This document shows, in pieces, positions 26,381-33,362 of a stretch of 64,000 nucleotides of DNA. The translations under genes were made by a program, and so were the position numbers. The stretch is from the NCBI GenBank assembly GCA_003218375.1, contig QHNH01000017.1:136390-200389 (forward strand), written 5' to 3'. The notes below the pieces were generated by a model. That model did not search any database. It saw nothing but the letters and a program-made list of their open reading frames with translations, and was not told the DNA's origin. This stretch comes from Verrucomicrobiota bacterium. Its GTDB lineage: Bacteria; Verrucomicrobiota; Verrucomicrobiia; Chthoniobacterales; UBA10450. How positions within the stretch are numbered: the first letter of the stretch is position 1; the number at the start of each line of letters is the position of its first letter.

Positions 26381-28177
26381 ATGGACGGACTCAACCCCCG
26401 CCAAAGCCACCGAATTTCACTTGCTCTGGCCTTTCTTGCCTGCGCCCCGCTCGCTCGCGCCCAGGTCGCGCCGCCGCCTGCGCCGCCCGTCATCAGCAGC
26501 GCGCCGTTCTCGATCGAGACGACGGAATCGACAACCGCCCAGCTTTATTCGATCGGCGACCCGACGAACGAAGAGCAATATTATCTCGAGCTGATCAACC
26601 GCGCCCGGGCCAATCCGACGGCGGAAGGCATTCGCCTGGCGACCACGACGGATTCCAACGTGCTCGCCGCTTACAGCGCCTTCGGCGTGAATCTCGTGCT
26701 GATGCAGTCGCAGTTCGCTGTGCTGCCACCGGCGCCGCCGCTCTCGATGAACGCGACGCTAATGACTGCGGCACGGGCGCACAGCCAGAACATGCTCCAG
26801 AACAATTACCAGGGACACAGCGGCCCGGACGGTTCGCTGACCACGCGGCTACAGAGTTACACCTCGGGCGCGAACGGCTGGTCGATCGGCGAAAATGTTT
26901 ACGCTTATTCCAAGTCCGTTTGGTACGGGCACGCCGGCTTCGAAGTGGATTGGGGCGGCAGCGCCGCTACCGGCGGAATGCAATCGCCGCCCGGACACCG
27001 GCAAAACATTCATAGCGCCACCTTTCGTGAAGTGGGAATCGGAGTGGTGCTCGGTAGCAATGGCGGCAGCGGCGGTGTCGGCCCGCAATTGGTCACGCAA
27101 GATTTCGGCACAGTCGGCGGGCTTCTGCCGTTCGTGACCGGCGTCGTTTATCGCGATCTGAACAACAACGGTTTTTATGAGCCGGGCGAGGGCGTGGGCG
27201 GCGTGACGGTGACGGTTTCGAATTCGAACAGTTACGCGGTCACGTCCAGCTCGGGCGGATATTCGGTGCCGGTGCCCGGCAGCGGAACTTACACAGTCAC
27301 CTTTGGCGGTGGTTCCGTGCCGACGAATCAAAAGAACGTCAGCGTCAGCAACGGACAGAATGTAAAGTCGGATTACGTCGTGACAGGTTCGGCCACCCCT
27401 ACGCCGACACCTCCCGGCGCGCCGCGGCTGGCCAATATTTCCACGCGCGCGGTCGTTGGCACCAGCGCGAACGTTTTGATCGGCGGTTTCATTGTTACTG
27501 GAACGGAGAGCAAGAAAGTGATCGTGCGCGGAATCGGGCCTTCCTTGGCCTTACCCGGGAAAATGCTCGACCCCATTCTGGAGCTTCATGATTCCTCAGG
27601 CGCCGTGATCGCTGCGAACGACAACTGGGGCCAAAACGCAAACAGCGCCGAGATCGCCGACAGCGGTGTAGCGCCCACGAATCCGAGCGAATCTGCAATC
27701 CTGATGAGCCTGGCGCCGGGCTCGTATACCGCGGTCTTGAGCGGCGTGAACCAGACGATGGGCACGGCGGTCGTGGAAGTCTACGATCTCGATGGCGCGG
27801 CGAATTCGAAGCTGGCGAATATTTCGACGCGCGTGTTCGTGCAGAGCGACGACAATGTGCTGATCGGCGGTCTGATTGTGGTGGGGCAATCAGCCGTGGA
27901 CGCCATCGTTCGCGCCATCGGGCCGTCGCTCACGGTGCCGGGCGCGATGGCGGATCCAACCCTCGAGTTGCGCGACGCGAGCGGGACTCTGCTCGCCTCG
28001 AACGATAATTGGCGATCCACCCAGCAGACCGCGATCATCGACACCGGCGTCGCGCCGACGCGCGATGCGGAGTCGGCGATCGTCACCACGTTTTCGCCCG
28101 GGTCCTATACGGCCATCGTTCGCGGTGCGAACGGGACCACGGGCGTGGCCGTCGTGGAAGTTTACCAGCTTAATTAG
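26381..28177 (+). CDS. secreted CAP-domain protein with SdrD-B-like domain and tandem C-terminal modules
   Basis: 598 residues. The signal peptide is ISLALAFLACAPLARAQ. A CAP/SCP domain follows (about 60-245): YYLELINRARANP, AARAHSQNML, GHSGPDG, WSIGENVYAY, GHRQNIHSATFREVGIG. The His and Glu positions expected for the CAP cavity are present. A Cna-B/SdrD-like beta domain comes next (YRDLNNNGFYEPGEG, about 250-325), then a short TPTPTPPG linker and modules at about 350-477 and 478-598, ending VVEVYQLN. CAP proteins have varied roles (lipid binding, endopeptidase, adhesion), so the activity here is open. It is the last gene of the run sharing the module pair. Confidence 0.9.
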   Translation: MDGLNPRQSHRISLALAFLACAPLARAQVAPPPAPPVISSAPFSIETTESTTAQLYSIGDPTNEEQYYLELINRARANPTAEGIRLATTTDSNVLAAYSAFGVNLVLMQSQFAVLPPAPPLSMNATLMTAARAHSQNMLQNNYQGHSGPDGSLTTRLQSYTSGANGWSIGENVYAYSKSVWYGHAGFEVDWGGSAATGGMQSPPGHRQNIHSATFREVGIGVVLGSNGGSGGVGPQLVTQDFGTVGGLLPFVTGVVYRDLNNNGFYEPGEGVGGVTVTVSNSNSYAVTSSSGGYSVPVPGSGTYTVTFGGGSVPTNQKNVSVSNGQNVKSDYVVTGSATPTPTPPGAPRLANISTRAVVGTSANVLIGGFIVTGTESKKVIVRGIGPSLALPGKMLDPILELHDSSGAVIAANDNWGQNANSAEIADSGVAPTNPSESAILMSLAPGSYTAVLSGVNQTMGTAVVEVYDLDGAANSKLANISTRVFVQSDDNVLIGGLIVVGQSAVDAIVRAIGPSLTVPGAMADPTLELRDASGTLLASNDNWRSTQQTAIIDTGVAPTRDAESAIVTTFSPGSYTAIVRGANGTTGVAVVEVYQLN

Positions 28178-28257
28178 CTGTAGCCGTCACCCTGCGGGCG
28201 ACGTGGATGTGCGGCAACGATTTCTCCCGAGCGTCCCACAGGGACGCTGCTACAGAG
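28177..28257. repeat. intergenic palindromic repeat, TCTGTAGCCG family
   Basis: GCTGTAGCCGTCACCCTGCG ... GCGTCCCACAGGGACGCTGCTACAGAG. The element abuts the stop codon of the CAP-domain gene and is followed 38 bases later by the DUF1573 start. Same family as 5532-5645. Confidence 0.8.
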
Positions 28258-28294
28258 ATTGACACCGGATGCGTTCTCCCTTTTGCTTTCAGCC

Positions 28295-28969
28295 ATGAAC
28301 GGCAAACGAATTTGGTTCTTCGGCGTCCTTTGTTTCGCAGTCGCGGCCACGACACAGGCGGCGTTGGTCTTTGAAAAAACCGAGCTCGATCTGAAACCGG
28401 AAATGGGCGCTCAAAAAGTGGACGCCGTTTTCAATTACGAAAACAAAGGCGACACTCCAGTCCACATCAAGGCGGTGAAGCCTTCCTGTGGCTGCACCAC
28501 GGCGGCGCTGGCCAAGAACGATGTCGCGCCCGGAGAGAAAGGCACTATCACGGCGACGTTCAACATCGGCGATCGTACCGGCGTCCAGGTGAAGACGGTT
28601 ACGGTGGAGACGGACGATCCGAAAGCGCCGCAAACGGTTTTGACGTTCAAAGCCACCATCGCCCAGTTGTTCGAACTGCAGCCGAATTTTGTTTTCTGGC
28701 AGGCGAACGAGGCGGCGCAGCCGAAGACGATTATCGCGAAGGCCGCCAAAGGTGTGACGGTCAAGAACGTCGAGGTGGTTTCCTCGAGCGGCGATTTCAC
28801 CGCGAAAGTGGAACCCGGCCCGGCGGCGGGCGAATTTAAGATCCAGGTGCAGCCGAAGGACACAACCAAACCGCTCAACGCCAGTTTCACGATCAAGCCC
28901 GACGTGACGCCACCGAAAGTTTATTATGCCTCGGCGCGCGTTCTGCCTCCGGGGACGGCCAAGCCGTAG
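28295..28969 (+). CDS. DUF1573 domain secreted protein
   Basis: 224 residues from the ATG at 28295, which begins a signal peptide (IWFFGVLCFAVAATTQA). The conserved DUF1573 core (about 20-125) includes FNYENKGDTPVHIKAVKPSCGCTT split over two strands, then APGEKGTI and VETDDPKAPQTVLTF. This immunoglobulin-like fold carries a paired Cys-Gly-Cys. A second, less conserved beta domain follows. Probably periplasmic. The next two genes (rhodanese-like, MauE-like) follow closely, suggesting a redox or sulfur-related set. The role of DUF1573 is not established. Confidence 0.88.
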   Translation: MNGKRIWFFGVLCFAVAATTQAALVFEKTELDLKPEMGAQKVDAVFNYENKGDTPVHIKAVKPSCGCTTAALAKNDVAPGEKGTITATFNIGDRTGVQVKTVTVETDDPKAPQTVLTFKATIAQLFELQPNFVFWQANEAAQPKTIIAKAAKGVTVKNVEVVSSSGDFTAKVEPGPAAGEFKIQVQPKDTTKPLNASFTIKPDVTPPKVYYASARVLPPGTAKP

Positions 28970-28972
28970 ATC

Positions 28973-29404
28973 GTGAAAGCGCTGCTTCGGCAGAGCGTGG
29001 CGTTGCTCGCCCTCGCGTTGCTGCCTGCCGCCGTTCAGGCACTTTACTTCCGCGATAGAATTCCGTGGCAATCGCGCGTCGCGGAATCGGACCTGGTGAG
29101 CGTGGAGATGGCTCGCGGCTGGGGCGCGAGCGCGCTCTGGGTGGATGCGCGCCCGGCCGAGGAATTCGAGCGCGACCACATCCCCGGCGCCGTTTTGTTA
29201 AATGAAGATCGCTGGAGCGAGTTGCTCCCGCAGTTTCTGGCAACGCAATGGTCGCCGGAGAAGAAGATCGTCGTCTACTGCAGTGCGGAAAGCTGCAACC
29301 TGGCAGAGGACGTGGCGCGCCGTTTGAAAGAGGAAGCGAAACTTCCTAACGAGATTCGAATTTTGAAAGGCGGCTGGGAAGCATGGCTGAAGAAGAAGAA
29401 GTGA
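28973..29404 (+). CDS. exported rhodanese-like domain protein
   Basis: 143 residues from a GTG start three bases after the previous stop codon. It has a signal peptide (LLALALLPAAVQA), then a rhodanese fold: LWVDARPAEEFERDHIPGA and the active-site loop IVVYCSAESC with the catalytic Cys, followed by ARRLKEEA and ILKGGWEAWL. The loop contains two Cys (C-x4-C), which would also allow disulfide chemistry. Likely periplasmic sulfur transfer or thiol redox. Its end overlaps the start of the MauE-like gene by 22 bases. Confidence 0.9.
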   Translation: MKALLRQSVALLALALLPAAVQALYFRDRIPWQSRVAESDLVSVEMARGWGASALWVDARPAEEFERDHIPGAVLLNEDRWSELLPQFLATQWSPEKKIVVYCSAESCNLAEDVARRLKEEAKLPNEIRILKGGWEAWLKKKK

Positions 29405-29913
29405 GGGAAACGCCCAACCCGCCTTCGCCCGGCTACGGCGCGCAAGTTGCTGAATCCGTTTCATCCTTCATCCCTCATCCTTCATCCTTTCCCCGATACC
29501 TCTGGCGCGTTGTCGCCATTCTCATCGGTGGTTTATTCGTCTACGCGGGCGCGGTGAAGGTGCTCGACCCGGCGGAGTTCGCGCGCGACATCGACAATTA
29601 CAAGATGTTGCCCTGGCAGGTGAGTGTCTCGCTGGGATTGTATTTGCCATGGCTGGAAATTTTTTGCGGCCTCGCCTTGATCGCCCGCGTTTTCCATCGC
29701 GGCAGCGTTCTTATTCTGGCGGCACTGATGGTGCTTTTCATCGTCATCACCATTGTCGCCAAAGCCCGCGGTCTCGATATCAGTTGCGGCTGCTTCGGCC
29801 ATGCCAGCAAATACCTCAGCTTCGCCTGGCATCTCGCGCTCGATTTCGTTCTGCTTGCGGCGCTGATTTTTCTTTTCGTTAGGCAACAATCAACCTCGCG
29901 CGCGGCTGGCTAG
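29383..29913 (+). CDS. MauE/DoxX-like membrane protein
   Basis: 176 residues with about four membrane helices (roughly 40-60, 75-97, 102-122, 145-168) and the MauE-type signature ARGLDISCGCFG. MauE-like proteins assist formation of disulfides or supply reducing power in the periplasm, which fits the rhodanese and DUF1573 neighbours. The hydrophilic N-terminus contains an in-frame copy of a low-complexity repeat (ATCCTTCATCC words, bases 29459-29490) translated as SSFIPHPSSF. This is unusual for the family and may be a recent extension. Confidence 0.85.
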   Translation: MAEEEEVRETPNPPSPGYGAQVAESVSSFIPHPSSFPRYLWRVVAILIGGLFVYAGAVKVLDPAEFARDIDNYKMLPWQVSVSLGLYLPWLEIFCGLALIARVFHRGSVLILAALMVLFIVITIVAKARGLDISCGCFGHASKYLSFAWHLALDFVLLAALIFLFVRQQSTSRAAG

Positions 29914-29972
29914 GATACGACCAAAACGAGGAGCAGCCGCGTCTTTAGATGAGGGGGACGCAATTTCATCGC

Positions 29973-30494
29973 ATGAAATGGCTCTTGGATTTTCTGAAAG
30001 GCAAATGGCTCGGGCATCCGTTGCACCCGATTCTGGTCCACGTGCCGATGGCGATGTGGCCCGGCGCGCTGATCTTCGATCTCCTTTCGCGTTGGAACAC
30101 CGGAGGCAACGCGATGGTGCGATTGTCGTTTTATGCGATCGCTTTTGGATTGGCCGCGGCGCTCCTGGCGGTACCGACCGGATTGCTCGATTGGAGTGGA
30201 ATCAAAAAAGAAAAACCGGCGTGGAAAATCGGGCTGTATCACATGGCGCTCAATCTTCTCGTGGCGCTCTTGTTTGCGATCAATCTCGCCTTGCGCTGGC
30301 CCACATTTCGCGAAGCGACTGACGTCAACAGGACGCAGCTTCTGCTTTCGGCGATCGGCACGGCCCTATTGATCGGGTCCGCTTATCTCGGTGGAATGAT
30401 GACTTACACTTACGGTATTAGCGTCGCCCGAATGTCGAAAAAGAAATGGCGCAAAATTGCCGCGGCCGGCGGCGCAAATCTTCCACCGGAATGA
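29973..30494 (+). CDS. DUF2231 membrane protein
   Basis: 173 residues from the ATG at 29973. It has four membrane helices and the DUF2231 signature near the start (GHPLHPILVHVPM), plus LYHMALN in the third helix with His residues that could ligate haem or bind a quinone. The next gene starts eight bases after its stop and encodes a paralogue fused to a Rieske domain, so the two probably form one membrane complex. Function within the family is not settled. Confidence 0.85.
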   Translation: MKWLLDFLKGKWLGHPLHPILVHVPMAMWPGALIFDLLSRWNTGGNAMVRLSFYAIAFGLAAALLAVPTGLLDWSGIKKEKPAWKIGLYHMALNLLVALLFAINLALRWPTFREATDVNRTQLLLSAIGTALLIGSAYLGGMMTYTYGISVARMSKKKWRKIAAAGGANLPPE

Positions 30495-30501
30495 AATTGC
30501 C

Positions 30502-31323
30502 ATGGTGAAAAATTTTCTCCAAGGCAAACCATTGCGGCATCCGCTCCATCCGATGCTCGTCCATTTTCCGATCGGACTCTTTCTCCTGAGTCTCTTGCTC
30601 GATCTGGCCAGTCTGGTCCGCCCTTCGGCCCCGAATTTGTTGACCGGTTCCTTCTACGCGATGCTCACCGGCGTGATTACGGCGCTTCTCGCCGCCGTGC
30701 CCGGACTGGCCGATTACACCGTTATTCGCAGCGATCATCCGGCTAAGCGCACCGCGACTTTGCACATGACTTTGAACCTCATCGTCGTCGCACTTTACGG
30801 AATCAATCTCGGTGTCCGCTCCTCGCTGTTCGCCGCTCAGAAAATTGCCTTAGTCCCGTTGCTCCTCTCGCTGGTTGGGATCGCGTTGCTGTCGGTCTCC
30901 GGTTATCTCGGCGGACGTCTTGTGTACGACGAAGGCATCGCCGTCGGCCGGCACAAGCGGCGCACGCCGACTCCGGAACGCACCTTGCATTTCTCCGCGA
31001 CCGAATCTGGTTTCGTTCCGGTTCCCGAGGCCGAAGATTTGCGCGAAAAAGAAACATTACGCATCGAGATCGACGGGCAGGTCATCGCGATCGCCAGGAT
31101 TGACAATCAGTTTTTTGCCTTTCAGGAATTTTGCACGCATCGTTTCGGCCCGCTCTCCGAAGGCTGTCTGGATGGAAGCTACGTCCAATGTCCATGGCAT
31201 AACTCGCGGTTCGATGTTCGGAGCGGAAAAGTCGTGCAGGGCCCGGCCAAAGTGGATTTGAAAACGTATAAGGTTGAAACCCGCGACGGCAAAGTCGGCG
31301 TTCTTCTCGACAAACGATCATGA
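30502..31323 (+). CDS. DUF2231 membrane domain fused to a Rieske [2Fe-2S] domain
   Basis: 273 residues from the ATG at 30502. The N-terminal DUF2231 part (about 1-150) has the RHPLHPMLVHFPIGLF signature and four helices, and is paralogous to the preceding gene. The C-terminal Rieske ferredoxin domain (about 175-270) has C-T-H-R in FCTHRFGPLSEG and C-P-W-H in VQCPWHNSRFD, giving the two Cys and two His cluster ligands. It probably carries electrons at the inner membrane. The stop overlaps the ATG of the following 49-residue gene (ATGA). Confidence 0.9.
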   Translation: MVKNFLQGKPLRHPLHPMLVHFPIGLFLLSLLLDLASLVRPSAPNLLTGSFYAMLTGVITALLAAVPGLADYTVIRSDHPAKRTATLHMTLNLIVVALYGINLGVRSSLFAAQKIALVPLLLSLVGIALLSVSGYLGGRLVYDEGIAVGRHKRRTPTPERTLHFSATESGFVPVPEAEDLREKETLRIEIDGQVIAIARIDNQFFAFQEFCTHRFGPLSEGCLDGSYVQCPWHNSRFDVRSGKVVQGPAKVDLKTYKVETRDGKVGVLLDKRS

Positions 31324-31469
31324 TTAGAAAATTGAAATCCGGCAGTTACCGATTGTATTCCCGGAAGAAGAATCCGAAGACGGGCAAGCGAAGGAACCTC
31401 GGCACATTCAAAACCCGCGCAGCTGCCAAGAAGCACGAGAAAGCGGTTCAGTTCTTCAAGCGCAATTAA
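31320..31469 (+). CDS. 49-residue basic protein
   Basis: Starts MIRKLKSGSYRLYSRKKNP, continues GKRRNLGTFKTRAAAKKHEK and ends FFKRN. Start and stop codons are both fused to the neighbours: ATGA with the Rieske gene and TAATG with the GNAT gene. The length and sequence resemble a conserved small protein I have seen in proteobacteria and other soil bacteria, and the LGTF-T-AAAKKHE pattern resembles the Arm/AP2-like DNA-binding segment of integrases. It may be a nucleic-acid-binding micro-protein. The tight packing argues that it is real. Confidence 0.75.
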   Translation: MIRKLKSGSYRLYSRKKNPKTGKRRNLGTFKTRAAAKKHEKAVQFFKRN

Positions 31470-31978
31470 TGACCCTGAGCGCCGGCTTAAACATTCGCGC
31501 GGCCACCGCCAGCGATCGTGATGCGATCTGGGAAATTTTTCGCGCAACGGTCGCGCCGGGTGATGTCTTTGTTTACGATCCGAAAACACCGCGCGAAGAA
31601 GCCGAAGCGTATTGGTTTGCGAAGGGCACGCGCAGTTATGTCGCGGAACAGAATGGGAAGGTAATCGGCAGCTACATCCTGCGAGCGAATCGGCCGGGGC
31701 TGGGGGACCACGTCGCAAATGCCGGCTTCATGGTCGCGCCGGAAGCACGCGGTCTGGGGCTTGGTCGCGCGATGGGCGAGCATGCGCTGGCCGAGGCGGG
31801 CCGGCTGGGTTATCGCGCCATGCAATTCAATTTCGTGATTTCGACAAACGAATCCGCAGTCCATCTGTGGCAGCACCTTGGTTTCAAGATTGTCGGGACG
31901 TTGCCCGGCGCCTTTCGTCACGCGCGAAAAGGATTTGTTGACGCTTACGTGATGTTTCGTTCGTTAGAGAAGGCCTAA
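31469..31978 (+). CDS. GNAT-family N-acetyltransferase
   Basis: 169 residues. Acetyl-CoA binding motif A is seen in FMVAPEARGLGLGRAMGEH, preceded by the beta strand VIGSYILRAN and followed by NESAVHLWQHLGFKIVGTLP, a typical GNAT C-terminal half (phosphinothricin acetyltransferase-like). The substrate is unknown. It is part of a tightly packed run from the DUF2231 genes to the methyltransferase. Confidence 0.9.
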   Translation: MTLSAGLNIRAATASDRDAIWEIFRATVAPGDVFVYDPKTPREEAEAYWFAKGTRSYVAEQNGKVIGSYILRANRPGLGDHVANAGFMVAPEARGLGLGRAMGEHALAEAGRLGYRAMQFNFVISTNESAVHLWQHLGFKIVGTLPGAFRHARKGFVDAYVMFRSLEKA

Positions 31979-31981
31979 CGA

Positions 31982-32308
31982 ATGCAAACGGTAATCCAGG
32001 TCATCACCACCGGGCGCGGCTCATTGCGCAACCGGATCATGGGCGATTCGCAGCTCGAGAAAAAGTTCAAGCTCATTCCGACCGAGCATCAACGCCCGGG
32101 CCGCCCGCATGGCTGGGCGAAAATTCACAGCGCCGGCGAAGCGCACGGCGTGATCAATCTGGAGTGGCACAGCCGCACCGGGGTCCTGATCTGCCGGGTC
32201 GTGACCAAGTCCGGAAACAAACCTAATTCCATCATCGGCGACTTCATCGATTACCTGCTCGCCCGTCATCAGAGCCGTATCCTCGCCATTCATATCATGC
32301 GCCGCTGA
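31982..32308 (+). CDS. conserved-looking protein of unknown function
   Basis: 108 residues, starting three bases after the GNAT stop codon. It is basic, with no signal peptide or membrane span. Visible features are GRGSLRNRI near the start, GRPHGWAKIHS in the middle, then alternating strands (VINLEWHSRTGVLICRVV) and a closing helix FIDYLLARHQSRI. I cannot assign a family; the compact alpha/beta pattern suggests a single globular domain. Confidence 0.65.
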   Translation: MQTVIQVITTGRGSLRNRIMGDSQLEKKFKLIPTEHQRPGRPHGWAKIHSAGEAHGVINLEWHSRTGVLICRVVTKSGNKPNSIIGDFIDYLLARHQSRILAIHIMRR

Positions 32309-32326
32309 AGTCCGGCGGGATTTCCG

Positions 32327-33283
32327 ATGCCGCCTCCTCTTCGGGAAATAGTCGCGGCGGTTCGCCATGCCCCGCCCGGGCGCCGCCTGGCACTTTTGCG
32401 GGCGCTCGTGCCCATATTGTTTCAGCGCGCGGCCCAACCGTCGATCGCTCAAGCTTGTGAATTTGACTCGATCGAGGAATATCGCCCTTGCTACGCGCGG
32501 CTCGCTCACTTGTTAGGCCGACCCGGACAAACGCCGGCGCCGGGCGAGATCGAATTTCTCCAGCAAGTCTGCACTCGTGCAACCCATTACTCCGGCGCGA
32601 TCGGAGGGTCGGAATTTTTCTTTCTCACGGCGATGGCGAGCATTCTCGCGCCTGCGCGCACGATTGAGATCGGCACATCGAGCGGCTTTTCCGCGGCGCT
32701 CCTGGCGGCTGCGCTGCACCATAGAAATCCGCGATCAAAAGAAACCCTCGTCGATACGATCGATCTACACTCGAACTATGCGGTGGATCGGACGAAACCA
32801 ATCGGTTTCGAAATTCCCGATCTCGTGCCAGACCTGGCCGGGGCGGTGGCCGTGCACACCCAGCGTGAGTCCGACTTCGTGCCTGACCTTGCGCGGCCTA
32901 ACGAACTCGGGCTCGTCTTTATCGATGCGGATCATCAACATCCCTGGCCTTTGCTCGATTTGCTGCGCGTGACGCGTTATGTGCAAAGCGGCGGCTGGAT
33001 CGTTCTGCACGATATTCAGCTCGGAACGATGGCGGCGACGCGACCGGAGAAAGCTGCGACTCTTACCCAGGGCGCACCTTTCGGCGCGGAATGGCTTTTC
33101 GATTGCTGGCCTTTTGCAAAAATCAGCGGCGGAAACATCGGCGCCGTGCAACTGCCGCGGGACAGAGGTGCGTTGTTGCCGTCGGCCTTGGCTTTGATAG
33201 AGCGTCCGTTCGAAGTGGGAGCATGGAGTCACCGCAAGTTCAGAAAAGAGCTGGGACGCTCGCTGGTCGATCTAATCGAATAG
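32327..33283 (+). CDS. class I SAM-dependent methyltransferase
   Basis: 318 residues. The Rossmann-type SAM motif I is IEIGTSSGFSAALLAAAL, with the acidic motif II VDTIDLHSNY and a motif IV-like LVFIDADHQHPWPLLDLLRV, as in the Methyltransf_24 / O-methyltransferase group. An extra N-terminal helical part (about 1-95) precedes the fold. The substrate is unknown. It ends the + strand run and is convergent with the glucosidase gene. Confidence 0.85.
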   Translation: MPPPLREIVAAVRHAPPGRRLALLRALVPILFQRAAQPSIAQACEFDSIEEYRPCYARLAHLLGRPGQTPAPGEIEFLQQVCTRATHYSGAIGGSEFFFLTAMASILAPARTIEIGTSSGFSAALLAAALHHRNPRSKETLVDTIDLHSNYAVDRTKPIGFEIPDLVPDLAGAVAVHTQRESDFVPDLARPNELGLVFIDADHQHPWPLLDLLRVTRYVQSGGWIVLHDIQLGTMAATRPEKAATLTQGAPFGAEWLFDCWPFAKISGGNIGAVQLPRDRGALLPSALALIERPFEVGAWSHRKFRKELGRSLVDLIE

Positions 33284-33362
33284 CGCCGAGTCTTGCGAGC
33301 GATTTACAGATCCGTGAACGGATCGCGCTTCACGATCGTGCCGCTTTCGCCCTGTTGCTGAA

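Noticed and set aside
5708..28177. PEP-CTERM, LPXTG or T9SS tail as the sorting signal of the module proteins
   Set aside because: None of the six C-termini has a PEP or LPxTG motif, hydrophobic tail or basic end, and they do not match the T9SS tail patterns I know.
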